Shown here in pieces: positions 54,104-63,927 of a stretch of DNA of 64,000 bases. The DNA comes from Bacteroidota bacterium (GTDB lineage Bacteria; Bacteroidota; Ignavibacteria; Palsa-1295). The DNA lies in the NCBI GenBank assembly GCA_021324685.1, contig JAJPIQ010000043.1:17637-81636 (forward strand). The letters run 5' to 3'. The translations under genes and the position numbers were made by a program. The number at the start of each line of letters is the position of its first letter. Position 1 is the first letter of the stretch. The notes under the pieces are model-generated. The model ran no database searches and was not told where the DNA came from. It saw nothing but the letters and a program-made list of their open reading frames with translations.

Positions 54104-55240
54104 TCAGGATAAAGTTTTTTTGTAAACACGATACGTTTTATATTGTTCGCCGTTCATCATTTGAGCGGCCCGGTTCATGGGAACGTTGGTCTCCTGGACC
54201 CATGAGGCTTCCCCGTATTGGTACCCTTTTTGCTGGGCGCGCTCCATCGTCGCGGTATAGAGCAACGCATCGACCCCACGATGGCGATATTCTCGGAGAA
54301 CGCCGAGCACGATCACACGGATCGTATCGATCGTTTTCTTTTTTGTAAAAAGTTTCCAGAGTCCCACCGGCAAATTTGCCATGCCGCGCGGGATTTTCGC
54401 ACCGGAGTGAAAGGCCTGATTGATATCCGGGAGCGAAAGCGCAAACCCCACCGGCCGGCCGTCCACTTCGGCGAAGAACACCAGTTCCGGATCGTACACC
54501 GGCTTCAGGTCCTTCGCCATAAAGTCCATCTCGGCATCGGTGAAGGGAACGAATCCTTCATTTTCCCAGGCCGTATTATAGATATGCTTGATCGTATTGA
54601 CCTCATCCTGGAACCGCTTTGGGTCCATCGGACGGACGGTGATGCGGTTTCGGTCCGCCAAAGCTTTTGAAACTCGCACAAGCTTTTCGGAACGGGCCGT
54701 ATCCTGTGAAAGCAGATACGCAAAGAGGTCCTGTCCTTTTACATATCCATTTTGCTCGATCAGGGACGCATAGTAGGGCGGATTGTAGGTCATAAGCAAT
54801 ACCGGTGGACGGTCGAAGCCATCGATCAGCAATCCATATTCGTCGTTCGAGGACGGGTTCGCGGGACCATACGCGATATTCATTCCGCGATCTTTGATCC
54901 ATGCTTCTGCGGTGCGAAATAATTCACGCGCAACCGCCGGCTCATTGACAGATTCGAAAAATCCGAAAAATCCAGCCTGTTCCTTTTGTACTTCGTTATA
55001 CGAATGATTGATAATGGCCGCAATCCTTCCCACGACGTTCCCATTCCGTTCCGCAAGCCACCATGCGGTATCGGCATGGCGGTAAAATGGATTTTTCTTC
55101 TCATCGATGAGTTTCATCCGGTCCATTTCGAGCGGTGGCACCCAGTTCGGATCGTTCGCATAAATGTCCCAGAGCATGCGCACGAAACGAAGCTTATCGA
55201 CTTTGGAAGAAATTTGACGGATGGTCAGGGAGTCGTTCAT
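54104..55240 (-). CDS. Stand-alone GNAT-like acyltransferase (paralogue of the fusion's C-terminal half)
   Basis: A 378-residue protein of a GNAT-like N-acyltransferase type. It aligns along its whole length with residues about 430-805 of the fusion at 61004: shared [39 protein letters not shown], and YGEASWV-E near the end. The relation to sphingolipid N-acylation is inferred from the fusion. It begins the pair with the methyltransferase and follows the exported coiled protein by 23 bp. No signal peptide; cytoplasmic. Confidence 0.72.
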   Translation of the reverse strand: MNDSLTIRQISSKVDKLRFVRMLWDIYANDPNWVPPLEMDRMKLIDEKKNPFYRHADTAWWLAERNGNVVGRIAAIINHSYNEVQKEQAGFFGFFESVNEPAVARELFRTAEAWIKDRGMNIAYGPANPSSNDEYGLLIDGFDRPPVLLMTYNPPYYASLIEQNGYVKGQDLFAYLLSQDTARSEKLVRVSKALADRNRITVRPMDPKRFQDEVNTIKHIYNTAWENEGFVPFTDAEMDFMAKDLKPVYDPELVFFAEVDGRPVGFALSLPDINQAFHSGAKIPRGMANLPVGLWKLFTKKKTIDTIRVIVLGVLREYRHRGVDALLYTATMERAQQKGYQYGEASWVQETNVPMNRAAQMMNGEQYKTYRVYKKTLS

Positions 55241-55263
55241 TCCGGAATTCGCTATGGAAAATA

Positions 55264-55968
55264 TTATTTGCCGTCCAACGTATCTTTCTTTTTCGTCTGC
55301 CGGTTCGATTGCGCATTTGCCTGGCGCAGTTTTTCGTTGGCCGCGTTGAGGTCCTTTGTATCGGCATCGACGATCTTCATCAACCGGCGGTATTCGGTCG
55401 CGTCGGCTTTGAGTTCGAACGTCAGCTGATTGTGCGCGATGCGATACGGATGGTGTTGCAAATGCAGGAGTACGTCCAGCACATCCGAATAGAGCTTCGT
55501 CATCACATCGAGAAAGTTATTGAAGGCCGTGCGGTCGGTCTCGAAATCGGTCTTGATTTCGTTCAGACCTTCGGCCTCGATATCCTTCGGAAGTTCCGCC
55601 GAAAAAATATAAAGGGAGTCCTCAAAGGCTCGAGCGAGCGAATCGCTGGAGATACGTTCCCTCTTCAGGTAGTCGAGGAATTCGAGGATCCTGGAAACAT
55701 TCTGCGTGACGATGGTCGTATCGAAATTTTTAAGTTCGAGCGGTGCGGCCGCGTTCATCTGGTTGAGCCGCGCGTTAAATTCCGCATTTTCGGCATCGCG
55801 GCGCGTCGTCATGTTCTTAATAACATGGTTCAGCCGGTTCTCATACGCCAGCCTGGAGCGCTGTTCCGGTGTTTGCTGCGCCCGCAACGCCGGCGAATAA
55901 AGAAGCACGGGCAAAGACAAGAAAACAATTCCGAAGACAACATGGCAAATTCGTGCTCGGGCGATCAT
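55264..55968 (-). CDS. Exported coiled-coil-like hypothetical protein
   Basis: A 234-residue protein with signal peptide (MIARARICHVVFGIVFLSLPVLLYSPALRA-Q); the ATG at 55968 is used, an upstream extension lacks a signal. Two mainly helical segments (about 35-100 and 145-230) are rich in Leu, Asp, Glu and Asn (LKADATEYRRLMKIVDADTKDLNAANEKLRQAN), suggesting a coiled-coil or helical bundle in the periplasm. No family recognised. It heads the minus-strand run including the GNAT-like acyltransferase. Confidence 0.65.
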   Translation of the reverse strand: MIARARICHVVFGIVFLSLPVLLYSPALRAQQTPEQRSRLAYENRLNHVIKNMTTRRDAENAEFNARLNQMNAAAPLELKNFDTTIVTQNVSRILEFLDYLKRERISSDSLARAFEDSLYIFSAELPKDIEAEGLNEIKTDFETDRTAFNNFLDVMTKLYSDVLDVLLHLQHHPYRIAHNQLTFELKADATEYRRLMKIVDADTKDLNAANEKLRQANAQSNRQTKKKDTLDGK

Positions 55969-56058
55969 AGGTTGTTTAACCGCACAACGCAAGGGAAAGA
56001 TTCGAAAAAAGCGTGGCAACCCACGAGGACTGCCACGACTTTTTAAATCGTTCACCGC

Positions 56059-56220
56059 TTACATTCTCACGAATTCGACTCTCCGATTCGTCGCTTTACC
56101 TTCCGGTGTGTCGTTCGCGGCGATCGGCTTTTTATCGCCGTAACCTTTCGTTGTCAGTCGCGACGCATCGATCCCCATCGATACAAGCTGCGCTTCCACC
56201 GCATCCGCGCGCTGTTGACA
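56059..56220 (-). pseudogene. Truncated OmpA C-terminal domain
   Basis: Reading the minus strand to a TAA at 56061-56059 gives a recognisable OmpA-domain end: QQRADAVEAQLVSMGID, RLTTKGYGDKKPIAANDTPEG and KATNRRVEFVRM. The upstream half of the domain (the NGHTD part) is missing: the frame runs into AT-rich sequence (about 56221-56275) and a stop. It looks like a decayed or disrupted OmpA gene with its 5' side replaced. Its place next to the accessory block at 56380 suggests an insertion or deletion junction near 56220. Confidence 0.75.
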
Positions 56221-56379
56221 TTCTTGCAACCGAAAAAAAATGTAGTATCTTTGTATTGTTTCATCGATTGAATATCATCAACGATCGGTATGACTGACGA
56301 GCGTTTATAATACTCTTCAGCATCGCATAAAGGTTGAAATCCTGTCTCGCTACTTTCAACCAAAAATAGAAATTGAGGG

Positions 56380-57708
56380 ATGAGGTCTAAGCAATACCCG
56401 ATAGTCCTTTACGCGGTCCTTATGGGACTCGGTTTTTTGGCATGTATTCCCGTTCGGGCCGTTGCTCAACCGAGCTCCGACCAGTGCGCTGCTGCGAATG
56501 ACGATTTCCCTGCCGAAATGGCTCAGGCAAGAGATCTCTTACTGGTGAGGGATCCGCCACCGGTCGCTCCGGCCGATTTCAACGATGAATGCTGGAACGA
56601 TCCGCAAAGCGCATCCGCTCGCGAGGCTATCGTTTCGGAATGGTTGAAAGAACTGACGGACCCCGAATTCACGATCATAAAAGCGCTGATGACCGACGTG
56701 CATGTCCTCGACACATTCAACTGCTGGCAGGGCAGTTCACGGAGCGAGGAAGCGATGAATGTTGCGATACAGCTCAGCAGTCGCGTTGTCGCAAAGCTTA
56801 CAAATTTCATCCACGCATGTTTGGCAAGGAACGGTGGATTTCCTAAGGGGGCGTATGAAGCGACGAAAGGTCTGACCGCCATTCGTCAGAATCAGCTCCT
56901 TGGCGGCTCTTCGGACCTATCCAGTGTGCAGAACGATCTCCGAGACCTTTATTCAAAATGGATGGAAGATATAGAGAAACGGGTCAAAAGAGATCACAAT
57001 TTTGCCCTTGCCCCTGCATTTTCACTAGCTCTGAGAACGGCAGAGCTGCTCGGATACGAGAACGATAACGATGCTGTCAATACCTTCATGGACTGCACGA
57101 AATGCCATATCGAGATCGAGTATGATTTTCAAGCCAAGAATAGCAGTTCGACGTTCACCTATCAGCTAAGTGGGCATAAAGATGTTAAGTATATGCCATT
57201 AGGCCAGGGGGGCTGGGTTTCATCCGATTACCAGTACGGTGGGGCTTCGCCGAAGGCTTGCACCATCACGCTTACGTACCAGAAAGGGCAGGTTGTCTCC
57301 GAACATGGGACGATGCAGATCGAGCAAGTTTCTGGCGGCGATGCAAACACGGGCGGCGGTTCGTCGGGAATGAGCTTCGATACTCCCATCAGTCTCGTCG
57401 TTGATCCTTGTCCCTCCTCTTCGACCCCTTGTGCATTCGTTATTCGAGATCTCGGCGCAGCAAATGAAAAATGGCTCGCTCAGGACAACGGCCATCAGCG
57501 CGAATATTCCATGCCGATGTCTCTGCTCGGTTTGTCGAATACGTTCATGGCCAAGTATAGCGACACGACCGGAACGAACTTCATGTTCGCTCCCAGTACC
57601 TATCAGAACAGGCAGGCGCAGCTTATCGACCAAAAGTTTTCGTCGGATATGATGCAACAGATCAGCGACGTTTGTGAACTTCACGTGACCGTGACCCATC
57701 GACCATGA
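56380..57708 (+). CDS. Unrecognised exported protein, first of a pair
   Basis: A 442-residue protein with a signal peptide (VLYAVLMGLGFLACIPVRAVA-Q). It holds about nine cysteines in the mature part (CHIEIEY, VDPCPSSSTPC and DVCELHV among them). A mainly helical middle (100-245) is followed by a beta-rich C-terminal part. A purine-rich AGGGA precedes the ATG. Its TGA overlaps the ATG of the next gene (ATGA). No family recognised; codon and amino acid style differ slightly from the surroundings. Confidence 0.62.
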   Translation: MRSKQYPIVLYAVLMGLGFLACIPVRAVAQPSSDQCAAANDDFPAEMAQARDLLLVRDPPPVAPADFNDECWNDPQSASAREAIVSEWLKELTDPEFTIIKALMTDVHVLDTFNCWQGSSRSEEAMNVAIQLSSRVVAKLTNFIHACLARNGGFPKGAYEATKGLTAIRQNQLLGGSSDLSSVQNDLRDLYSKWMEDIEKRVKRDHNFALAPAFSLALRTAELLGYENDNDAVNTFMDCTKCHIEIEYDFQAKNSSSTFTYQLSGHKDVKYMPLGQGGWVSSDYQYGGASPKACTITLTYQKGQVVSEHGTMQIEQVSGGDANTGGGSSGMSFDTPISLVVDPCPSSSTPCAFVIRDLGAANEKWLAQDNGHQREYSMPMSLLGLSNTFMAKYSDTTGTNFMFAPSTYQNRQAQLIDQKFSSDMMQQISDVCELHVTVTHRP

Positions 57709-58670
57709 CACACCGAACAAAGGCGATACTATATCTTTCCGTTGCCGTTTTCTTTTCTCGGCCTGCGACCGCTCAGCAAACGGATAGGTTCCAACATGTC
57801 GATTTTGCAAAAGCGTATGGCGCCGTAACGGCGTGCCCGACGAATATTACCGCTGCACGGGCCCTCATGGTCCTCAACAAGTACATGGGGATCGAACTGA
57901 GTCCGAAGGTCACCCAAAGCGATTCCGCCCTGAAAGAGCAAACACAGGCAGCGTTCGGTCAAACGGACTCCTCTATCAATCAGGGTGCGCATGCCAATAA
58001 CCCGACCAAACAAGAGGGACGGGAGATCTCGCAAGCCCAGTCAACGGCGGAAACCGTTCAAGCGCAGATGAAGAACATCAGTCCAGAGGCGCTTCAAAAT
58101 ATGTCGATGGCGGATAAAATGAAGTTCGCTCAACAATTAATGGGTAATCAGACAATTCAACAATCTGCCCATTCGAACCAGGCGATGCAACCGGTCATCG
58201 ACACGTTCATAAAACTCAAGCCGATCTTCGATTCTCTCTCGGCAGTGATGCAGCAAATGGTGAAAGCTTTTTCCGATTCGACAAGCGCCATTCTTACCTC
58301 CACGGAATCGATCCATCACTCGATCGATTCCGTTGTAGCCGTACGTGACTCGGCATGCCACGGGGATACCGCCTGCTTAGGGGAAGTAAATCGAAGAGCG
58401 CGACAGGAACATCGGGATGCGGAAAATGCAGTACTGCCGAAAGTGGCGGCGGCATCCCAGGCGTTTGGCGCTCAGTTCCAGCCGCTGGTGAATAAAGTGA
58501 ATGAGTACCAGATGCAACTCCACGACGGGAACGACCTGCATTCTGATCCTGTGAGGAATTCGTACCGTTGGCTCGTTATCTATGCACTCGGCGGGCCTCT
58601 GGCTCTTCAATCGTCAGCCGAGGATGCGATCAAACAAGGCTCCTACTGGGCGGACGCCGCAAAACCCTAA
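57705..58670 (+). CDS. Unrecognised exported protein, second of a pair
   Basis: A 321-residue protein with a signal peptide (ILYLSVAVFFSRPATA-Q). The mature part is Gln/Ala/Asn-rich and probably helical (AQSTAETVQAQMKNISPEALQNMS; DTFIKLKPIFDSLSAVMQQMVKAF), with CHGDTACLG near 225 likely forming a disulfide. Made in tandem with the previous gene by an ATGA overlap. Possibly a small cell-surface or effector-like system, but no evidence of toxicity is seen. No family recognised. Confidence 0.6.
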   Translation: MTHRTKAILYLSVAVFFSRPATAQQTDRFQHVDFAKAYGAVTACPTNITAARALMVLNKYMGIELSPKVTQSDSALKEQTQAAFGQTDSSINQGAHANNPTKQEGREISQAQSTAETVQAQMKNISPEALQNMSMADKMKFAQQLMGNQTIQQSAHSNQAMQPVIDTFIKLKPIFDSLSAVMQQMVKAFSDSTSAILTSTESIHHSIDSVVAVRDSACHGDTACLGEVNRRARQEHRDAENAVLPKVAAASQAFGAQFQPLVNKVNEYQMQLHDGNDLHSDPVRNSYRWLVIYALGGPLALQSSAEDAIKQGSYWADAAKP

Positions 58671-58883
58671 CGCGGGTACATACAGCCAAAAAGCACTCAG
58701 AGAATTTCTGCATTCGGCTCGAGAATTTCGTATGTTTGTATGTTTAATAGAGTTGTGAATTGTGATCATAATTCCCTTAAACTAAGATCTCCGGGGGCTT
58801 GAGCCCGGTCTTCGTACCGATCGATGGACTGTTAGATCTTCGATTTCAATGTTAATCATCACAAAAAGTTAACCATCACTAAA

Positions 58884-60245
58884 ATGAAATTTGCTAAGTC
58901 GTTTCTGCTTGTTACGATCACCCTGTGTTTTTTTAGCACATTCGTTTCTACCGCATCGGCCCAATGGAAGAAAGCGAGTGGCTGGTCCCTCGAGGCCCAT
59001 AGCGGCGTGTTAAGTCAGGTCAATGGGTTTCTTCCTTTTGGAACGAAGCTTTTAGCGGACGTTAACTGTGCCACGCTCACCAACGGCACCCCCGATTCGT
59101 TGTTCGTCTCGACCGATAACGGTGTAAGCTGGGCACCTTTTTCATCGAATGGAGGAATGCCCTTGATTAGTTTAGGGTCGAATCTCATAGGGATCGCCGA
59201 TAGTTTCTCGAGCGGCTTCGTCACTCGATGGATCGCTTATTCGACAGACCAGGGACAGCACTGGACTCCGGATTCCCTGGGATACCCAACGGGAGGCTAT
59301 CCGGGTGGAATGGTCGTCGCGGGAAACTCGCTTATCGCGACGGCCGGATATTATGGATTTTTTAAGCAGACCGCGCCTGGAACCCCGTGGTCGATCGATA
59401 CGGTCGGAGCGAGCATCGGAGGAGTGATCGTTCCCACTACGGTCATCACGATGTCGGGAACTACGATCCTGGCAGGAGCACTCGTGGCAGGCATTTTGGC
59501 ATCGACCGATAATGGCGGAAGTTGGAATCTGGCTGTCAATGGAATACCGGGTGGACCGCCAAATGGCTGGCCGACCGTCTGGCAGTTCGGCGTTGTAGGA
59601 AATTCTGTGTTTGCAGCGATACTCGATCCCATGGTGACCGGAGCATGGGACATCTATCGTTCCTCGGACAATGGCCAGAATTGGACATTGGCGAATTCCA
59701 CGCCGATCAATGGCGGCAACGATGCGAACGCCGTCTGGTTTGCCGGGAGCGGTCAGACGATATTTTTCTCAACCGATAGCGGGGTCTTTGTTTCCAAAAA
59801 CAATGGAGCAACCTGGACGCTGAGTAACAGCGGTCTTCCGGCGTACGATGGAAATGGATTCTATACGACGGCGATGCAAGTTTCCGGTGGGAACCTGGTG
59901 GTCGGAACGGCCGATTCCGGGATCTGGTACCGCCCGCTCTCCGATTTTGGGGTCTTGGATGTCACGCCCGGTCCGGAGGTGGGGAATGAGCTCCGGATAT
60001 CCGTTTTAGAGAATCCGGCGGAGAATTCGGAGAACGTTGTCTTCACGTTACCCGCCGAAGGTATGGCAAAAGTAGAACTGATGGACGAACTTGGCCGGAA
60101 CGTTCGGATGCTTCAGAACGGCCTTATGCACTCCGGCGAGAACACCGTTGCATTCGATGCGACGTCCCTGGAACCGGGAACATATTTTGTGCGTATCGAG
60201 GCCAATGGGCAAAGTGCCATGCAAAAGGTGGCGATCTCCCGATAA
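58884..60245 (+). CDS. T9SS-secreted BNR/Ycf48-like propeller
   Basis: A 453-residue protein with signal peptide (LLVTITLCFFSTFVSTASA-Q). Repeats of BNR/Ycf48 type fill residues 30-360 (STDNGVSWAPF, STDQGQHWTPD, STDNGGSWNLAV, SSDNGQNWTLA, SKNNGATWTL). The last ~80 residues are a T9SS type A sorting domain (ISVLENPAENSENVVFTLP, AKVELMDELGRNVRML, LEPGTYFVRIEANGQ). Probably surface-displayed. Related in repeat type, not closely in sequence, to the lipoproteins at 1-2.4 kb. Confidence 0.85.
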   Translation: MKFAKSFLLVTITLCFFSTFVSTASAQWKKASGWSLEAHSGVLSQVNGFLPFGTKLLADVNCATLTNGTPDSLFVSTDNGVSWAPFSSNGGMPLISLGSNLIGIADSFSSGFVTRWIAYSTDQGQHWTPDSLGYPTGGYPGGMVVAGNSLIATAGYYGFFKQTAPGTPWSIDTVGASIGGVIVPTTVITMSGTTILAGALVAGILASTDNGGSWNLAVNGIPGGPPNGWPTVWQFGVVGNSVFAAILDPMVTGAWDIYRSSDNGQNWTLANSTPINGGNDANAVWFAGSGQTIFFSTDSGVFVSKNNGATWTLSNSGLPAYDGNGFYTTAMQVSGGNLVVGTADSGIWYRPLSDFGVLDVTPGPEVGNELRISVLENPAENSENVVFTLPAEGMAKVELMDELGRNVRMLQNGLMHSGENTVAFDATSLEPGTYFVRIEANGQSAMQKVAISR

Positions 60246-60399
60246 TTCGGCAGGGGACGAAATACGTTCCTGGGATCAACAATGCATCGATCGGTAGTAA
60301 CGTAGCGAATGGCTCATGATCATGCAAAAACCGGTGATCGCGCGGTGGAAAAATTCCACCGCGCAGGATAAACTTTTTCACATGTCCATTTAAAAAACC

Positions 60400-60894
60400 A
60401 TGAAACACTTGATTGATTCGATCCCGAAGAGTGTGTCGGCATTGGCCGGTATTGCAGTACTTTTCGTTGTCGTTCTGGCAACACACACACATAATGCGGA
60501 GAGTAAAGGCTCGTTTCATCCAGCCGCAGGGACCACGCCGGTTGTATCCGCTAAGATAACGTTGTTATCCAAACGCCTGACCCGTGACGGGGTTCACCCG
60601 CTGGTCACAACTACAATGACGGACTCCAAAGGCAACTTCACGCTGACCGTTCCGAACGAGAAGGGAGGGTACATTTTCAGCCTCACTCCGGGCCCGGCCA
60701 ATTACAGCTCCGGTAGAGGAAGTCCACCCGCTACGTTTACCGCATGGGTGACCTTTACTTCTGCGACCAATGCTTTACTGATAAACGAGAATCCGGTAAC
60801 GTCGGCACCATTTGCATTCTCAACCGATGGAACGTTTACTCTGGGAGTGACCGCGCTTAACGTTACGTCGATTTCTGGGACGATCACCAAATAG
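60400..60894 (+). CDS. Exported carboxypeptidase-regulatory-like protein
   Basis: A 164-residue protein with an N-terminal hydrophobic stretch (SALAGIAVLFVVVLATHTHNA), possibly a signal or anchor. Residues about 45-100 (VVSAKITLLSKR, TTTMTDSKGNFTLTVPNEKGGYIFSL) look like a carboxypeptidase-regulatory/Cna-B-like beta domain. No T9SS tail. Followed by a hairpin. Function unknown. Confidence 0.62.
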   Translation: MKHLIDSIPKSVSALAGIAVLFVVVLATHTHNAESKGSFHPAAGTTPVVSAKITLLSKRLTRDGVHPLVTTTMTDSKGNFTLTVPNEKGGYIFSLTPGPANYSSGRGSPPATFTAWVTFTSATNALLINENPVTSAPFAFSTDGTFTLGVTALNVTSISGTITK

Positions 60895-60933
60895 AGCGGT
60901 CTTTCGGTAACAACCGATCCTTTAATGTTTGGG

Positions 60934-60954
60934 CGGCCTTCGATCAGAAGGCCG
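60934..60954. terminator. Hairpin between convergent genes
   Basis: CGGCCTTC pairs perfectly with GAAGGCCG around GATCA; on the plus strand TCTTTGTT follows. It can end both the 60400 gene and the SPT fusion gene. Confidence 0.65.
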
Positions 60955-61003
60955 TCTTTGTTCGTGAGCAGCGGCAAAATATAATAGGACCGTTCTGCGG
61001 TCG

Positions 61004-63442
61004 TCAGATCGAAATTTTTTCCTCCCCCTGATAGAGCGGCTTTTCGAACACGCGATAGCGTTTATACGGCTCGCCGTTCATCACTTGTGCCGCACGAGAC
61101 ATCATCTGATTGTTCTCGAGGACCCACGAAGCCTCGCCATATTTGATCCCCTTCTTTTTCGCTCGCTCCATGATCTCACGATAGAGCATCGCATCGATCG
61201 CACGACCTCTGTATTCCGGCATGACGCCAAGAAGTACGATGCGAAGATTATCGATCGCTTTCTTTTTCGTCATCAGGTTATTGATCGCGGTGGGCAGGTT
61301 CATCGCACCCTTCGGGATCGGTTTCCCGGCGAGGAACGCCTGATTGATGTCCGGAATGCACAGTGAAAAGCCGATCGTCTGCGGCGTGCCATTGGTCCCG
61401 GGCACTTCCGCAAACAAGACGAAATCGGGATCGATTATCTGCTTTAGTTCTGTCGCGAGCATCGTAATTTCATCTGCATCGAGCGGCACCGCGCCCCAGT
61501 TCTCTTCCCAGCCTCGCTCGTAGAGGTCCCGGATCAGGTTCACTTCCGCATCGTAATTTTTCATATTGAGCGAGCGGATGGTTACCTTCGATCGCTCGCG
61601 CAATGCGTTCGTGACCCGTTCGATCTTCGGCGAGAACGATTTCGACTCGGTAATGCGCCAGGCCAGCAAGTCCTGTTCTTTTTTATATCCGGCGTGGTCC
61701 CACAATTTTTTATAGTACGCCGGATGATACGGCATCATCACGGCAGGGGGATACTCGAAACCTTCGACAAGCAGACCCACTTCGTCGTTGATCGATGGGC
61801 TCACGGGCCCGCGTACGTACTTCATGCCCTGCGAACGCAGGAAATCTTCCGCGGCAACGAACAGCGCATTGGCAACCGCCTGATCGTCAATCGAATCGAA
61901 AAATCCGATAAAGCCCATGAGGCCGGGTTCCGAAGGATAGATCTCGTTGTGGCGATGATTGATGATCGCCGCGATACGCCCGACGACCGTCCCTTTTTTG
62001 TCTTCGGCAAGGAATAGCCGGTAGGTCGCATGTTTGTAAAACGGGTTTTTGACCTCGTCGATCAGCCGCATTCGGTCCATTTCGAGCGGGGGGACCCAGT
62101 TCTTTTCGTCCTTATAGAGTTCCCACGGCAGGCGAATGAACTTGAGCTTGCCCTTCCGGTTCTCGACCGGCCGCACTCTTACCGCGGTCGAAGTGGAAGG
62201 AACGGCAGGAATGGAAGCCGGGATCGTTACTTCCGAGGGCGATTCCTCTTCATCGAGGACACCGAGTTCCTCGCCAATTTCCTTGAAGAGCTCCAAAATC
62301 GTATCGAGATGCTGCTTCTCATGCGTCGCCATGTAGCTCGTGCGCATCATCTGCATTCCCTGCATGACGCCCGGAACGACGAACGCATTGACGAAGACGC
62401 CCGCGTCATAGAGCTTGCGCCAGAAGACGAGCGTTTTAATATCGTCCCCAATGATCACCGGAACGATTGCCGTCTTCGACTCGATGATCTTAAAGCCCAT
62501 CGCTTTGAACTCGCGGCGCATGTAGTCCGCATTGTCGATAAGCTTTTGGATCCGCTCCGGCTCGGCCCGCAGGATGCGGAGCGATTCCAGCGCCGCCGCT
62601 ACCGAGGCCGGCGTGGGGCTGGCCGAAAAGATAAGGGCCGGGGACTGGTGCTTGATATAATTGATGACCCGTTCCTCCCCGACGACAAAGCCTCCCAAAC
62701 TCGCGAACGTCTTTGAAAACGTTCCCATCGTCATGTCGGTCTCTTTGACGAGATGGAAGTAACTTGCCGTGCCACGGCCTCCCTCCCCGATCACGCCCAC
62801 CGCGTGCGCATCGTCGACCATGACGCGCGCATTATACATTCCTGCGATTTCGATCATTTTCGGAAGATCGACGATCTCGCCCGAAGTGGAAAACACTCCG
62901 TCCGTCACGATCAGCTTTGGCGCATCGGCCGGAAGCTTCGATATTCGCCGCTCGAGATCGGCTACATCGTTATGATTGTACCGAACGACTTCGCCATACA
63001 TCCCTTTGGACATCAGGTTTCCGGCAACGATACAGGCATGATTGTCCTTATCGCTGAGGACATAATCGCCTCGCTGGCAAAGCGTCGGGATCACGCCCTG
63101 CGCCGTCTGGTAGCCTGTCGAGAAAAGAAGGCATGCTTCTTTCTGAAAATAATCCGCCATCTCATGCTCGAGCTCTTCGTGCAGCCGGACGGTGCCGGTC
63201 AGGTACCGCGAGCCGGAGCAGCCGGTGCCATAGCGTTCGATAGCCTTAATGGCCGCTTCTTTCACACGGGGATCGGCCGTAAGCCCAAGGTAATTATTCG
63301 AGCCGGCCATAATGACTTTCCGTCCTTCCATCTGGACGACAGGCCCCTCGTTCTCTTCAATCGGGCGAAAATAAGGATAGTAACCGGCCTCTTTTACTTC
63401 ATCGGCGCGGTTAAATTCGTAACATTTCTGAAATAGGTCCAC
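61004..63442 (-). CDS. Serine palmitoyltransferase-like enzyme fused to GNAT-like acyltransferase
   Basis: An 812-residue two-domain protein. Residues 1-395 are an alpha-oxoamine synthase close in pattern to Bacteroides-type serine palmitoyltransferase: [47 protein letters not shown] (210-216) and PLP-binding Lys244 in [14 protein letters not shown] Pro/Ser/Thr-rich linker (about 397-422) joins a ~380-residue GNAT-like domain homologous to the gene at 54104. SPT condenses serine and palmitoyl-CoA to 3-ketosphinganine; the second domain might N-acylate the product. This would give two sphingolipid steps in one chain. The start is GTG (63442). Related synthases (KBL, BioF) share the fold. Confidence 0.85.
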   Translation of the reverse strand: MDLFQKCYEFNRADEVKEAGYYPYFRPIEENEGPVVQMEGRKVIMAGSNNYLGLTADPRVKEAAIKAIERYGTGCSGSRYLTGTVRLHEELEHEMADYFQKEACLLFSTGYQTAQGVIPTLCQRGDYVLSDKDNHACIVAGNLMSKGMYGEVVRYNHNDVADLERRISKLPADAPKLIVTDGVFSTSGEIVDLPKMIEIAGMYNARVMVDDAHAVGVIGEGGRGTASYFHLVKETDMTMGTFSKTFASLGGFVVGEERVINYIKHQSPALIFSASPTPASVAAALESLRILRAEPERIQKLIDNADYMRREFKAMGFKIIESKTAIVPVIIGDDIKTLVFWRKLYDAGVFVNAFVVPGVMQGMQMMRTSYMATHEKQHLDTILELFKEIGEELGVLDEEESPSEVTIPASIPAVPSTSTAVRVRPVENRKGKLKFIRLPWELYKDEKNWVPPLEMDRMRLIDEVKNPFYKHATYRLFLAEDKKGTVVGRIAAIINHRHNEIYPSEPGLMGFIGFFDSIDDQAVANALFVAAEDFLRSQGMKYVRGPVSPSINDEVGLLVEGFEYPPAVMMPYHPAYYKKLWDHAGYKKEQDLLAWRITESKSFSPKIERVTNALRERSKVTIRSLNMKNYDAEVNLIRDLYERGWEENWGAVPLDADEITMLATELKQIIDPDFVLFAEVPGTNGTPQTIGFSLCIPDINQAFLAGKPIPKGAMNLPTAINNLMTKKKAIDNLRIVLLGVMPEYRGRAIDAMLYREIMERAKKKGIKYGEASWVLENNQMMSRAAQVMNGEPYKRYRVFEKPLYQGEEKISI

Positions 63443-63630
63443 AGGGTAATTAAGATAATGAAAGGCGATCAGCCAGAACGTATATCGCAGCGCGGGGCGC
63501 CGAGCGGTAAACGCAAAGGGCCGCTCCTGAACTCCCTCTCACGAAAAAGTCTCTTGCGCTATACAATAATGAATCGGCGCTCGATTTGAAAAAGGCAGTG
63601 CTATTGCACTAAAGAACACACACCCAACGC

Positions 63631-63927
63631 ATGAAAACAGTCACGAAAAAAACACTTCGCGAATCGCTTCACCTCTATCGCTCGATCGCTCGCTGGAATG
63701 GCGAATCCGCCTCCGACCTTCTAAAATGGGTTCGGCGGCTGGCCGAAGGCGGTGGCGGCGTCTTAATGCGGATGGCGGCCATGCACCTTACCCATTACCG
63801 TGCCCCGCGCGAAATGCGGTTCGACTTCAGCGAACTTCGGGAGCCGGTCCTCGCCGTCGATAAGCGCGGTTTTGCACTCGTCGGCACCCTCACCGCCCCC
63901 AAGGTACTGCAACTGGTCAGGATCTGA
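63631..63927 (+). CDS. Hypothetical protein
   Basis: A 98-residue ORF with an acceptable ATG and AT-rich upstream sequence. The N-terminus is basic and helical (KTLRESLHLYRSIARWN), the centre Gly-rich (GGGGVLMRMAAMHL). No family recognised. Its stop codon lies inside the first unit of the tandem repeat that follows. Confidence 0.45.
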   Translation: MKTVTKKTLRESLHLYRSIARWNGESASDLLKWVRRLAEGGGGVLMRMAAMHLTHYRAPREMRFDFSELREPVLAVDKRGFALVGTLTAPKVLQLVRI

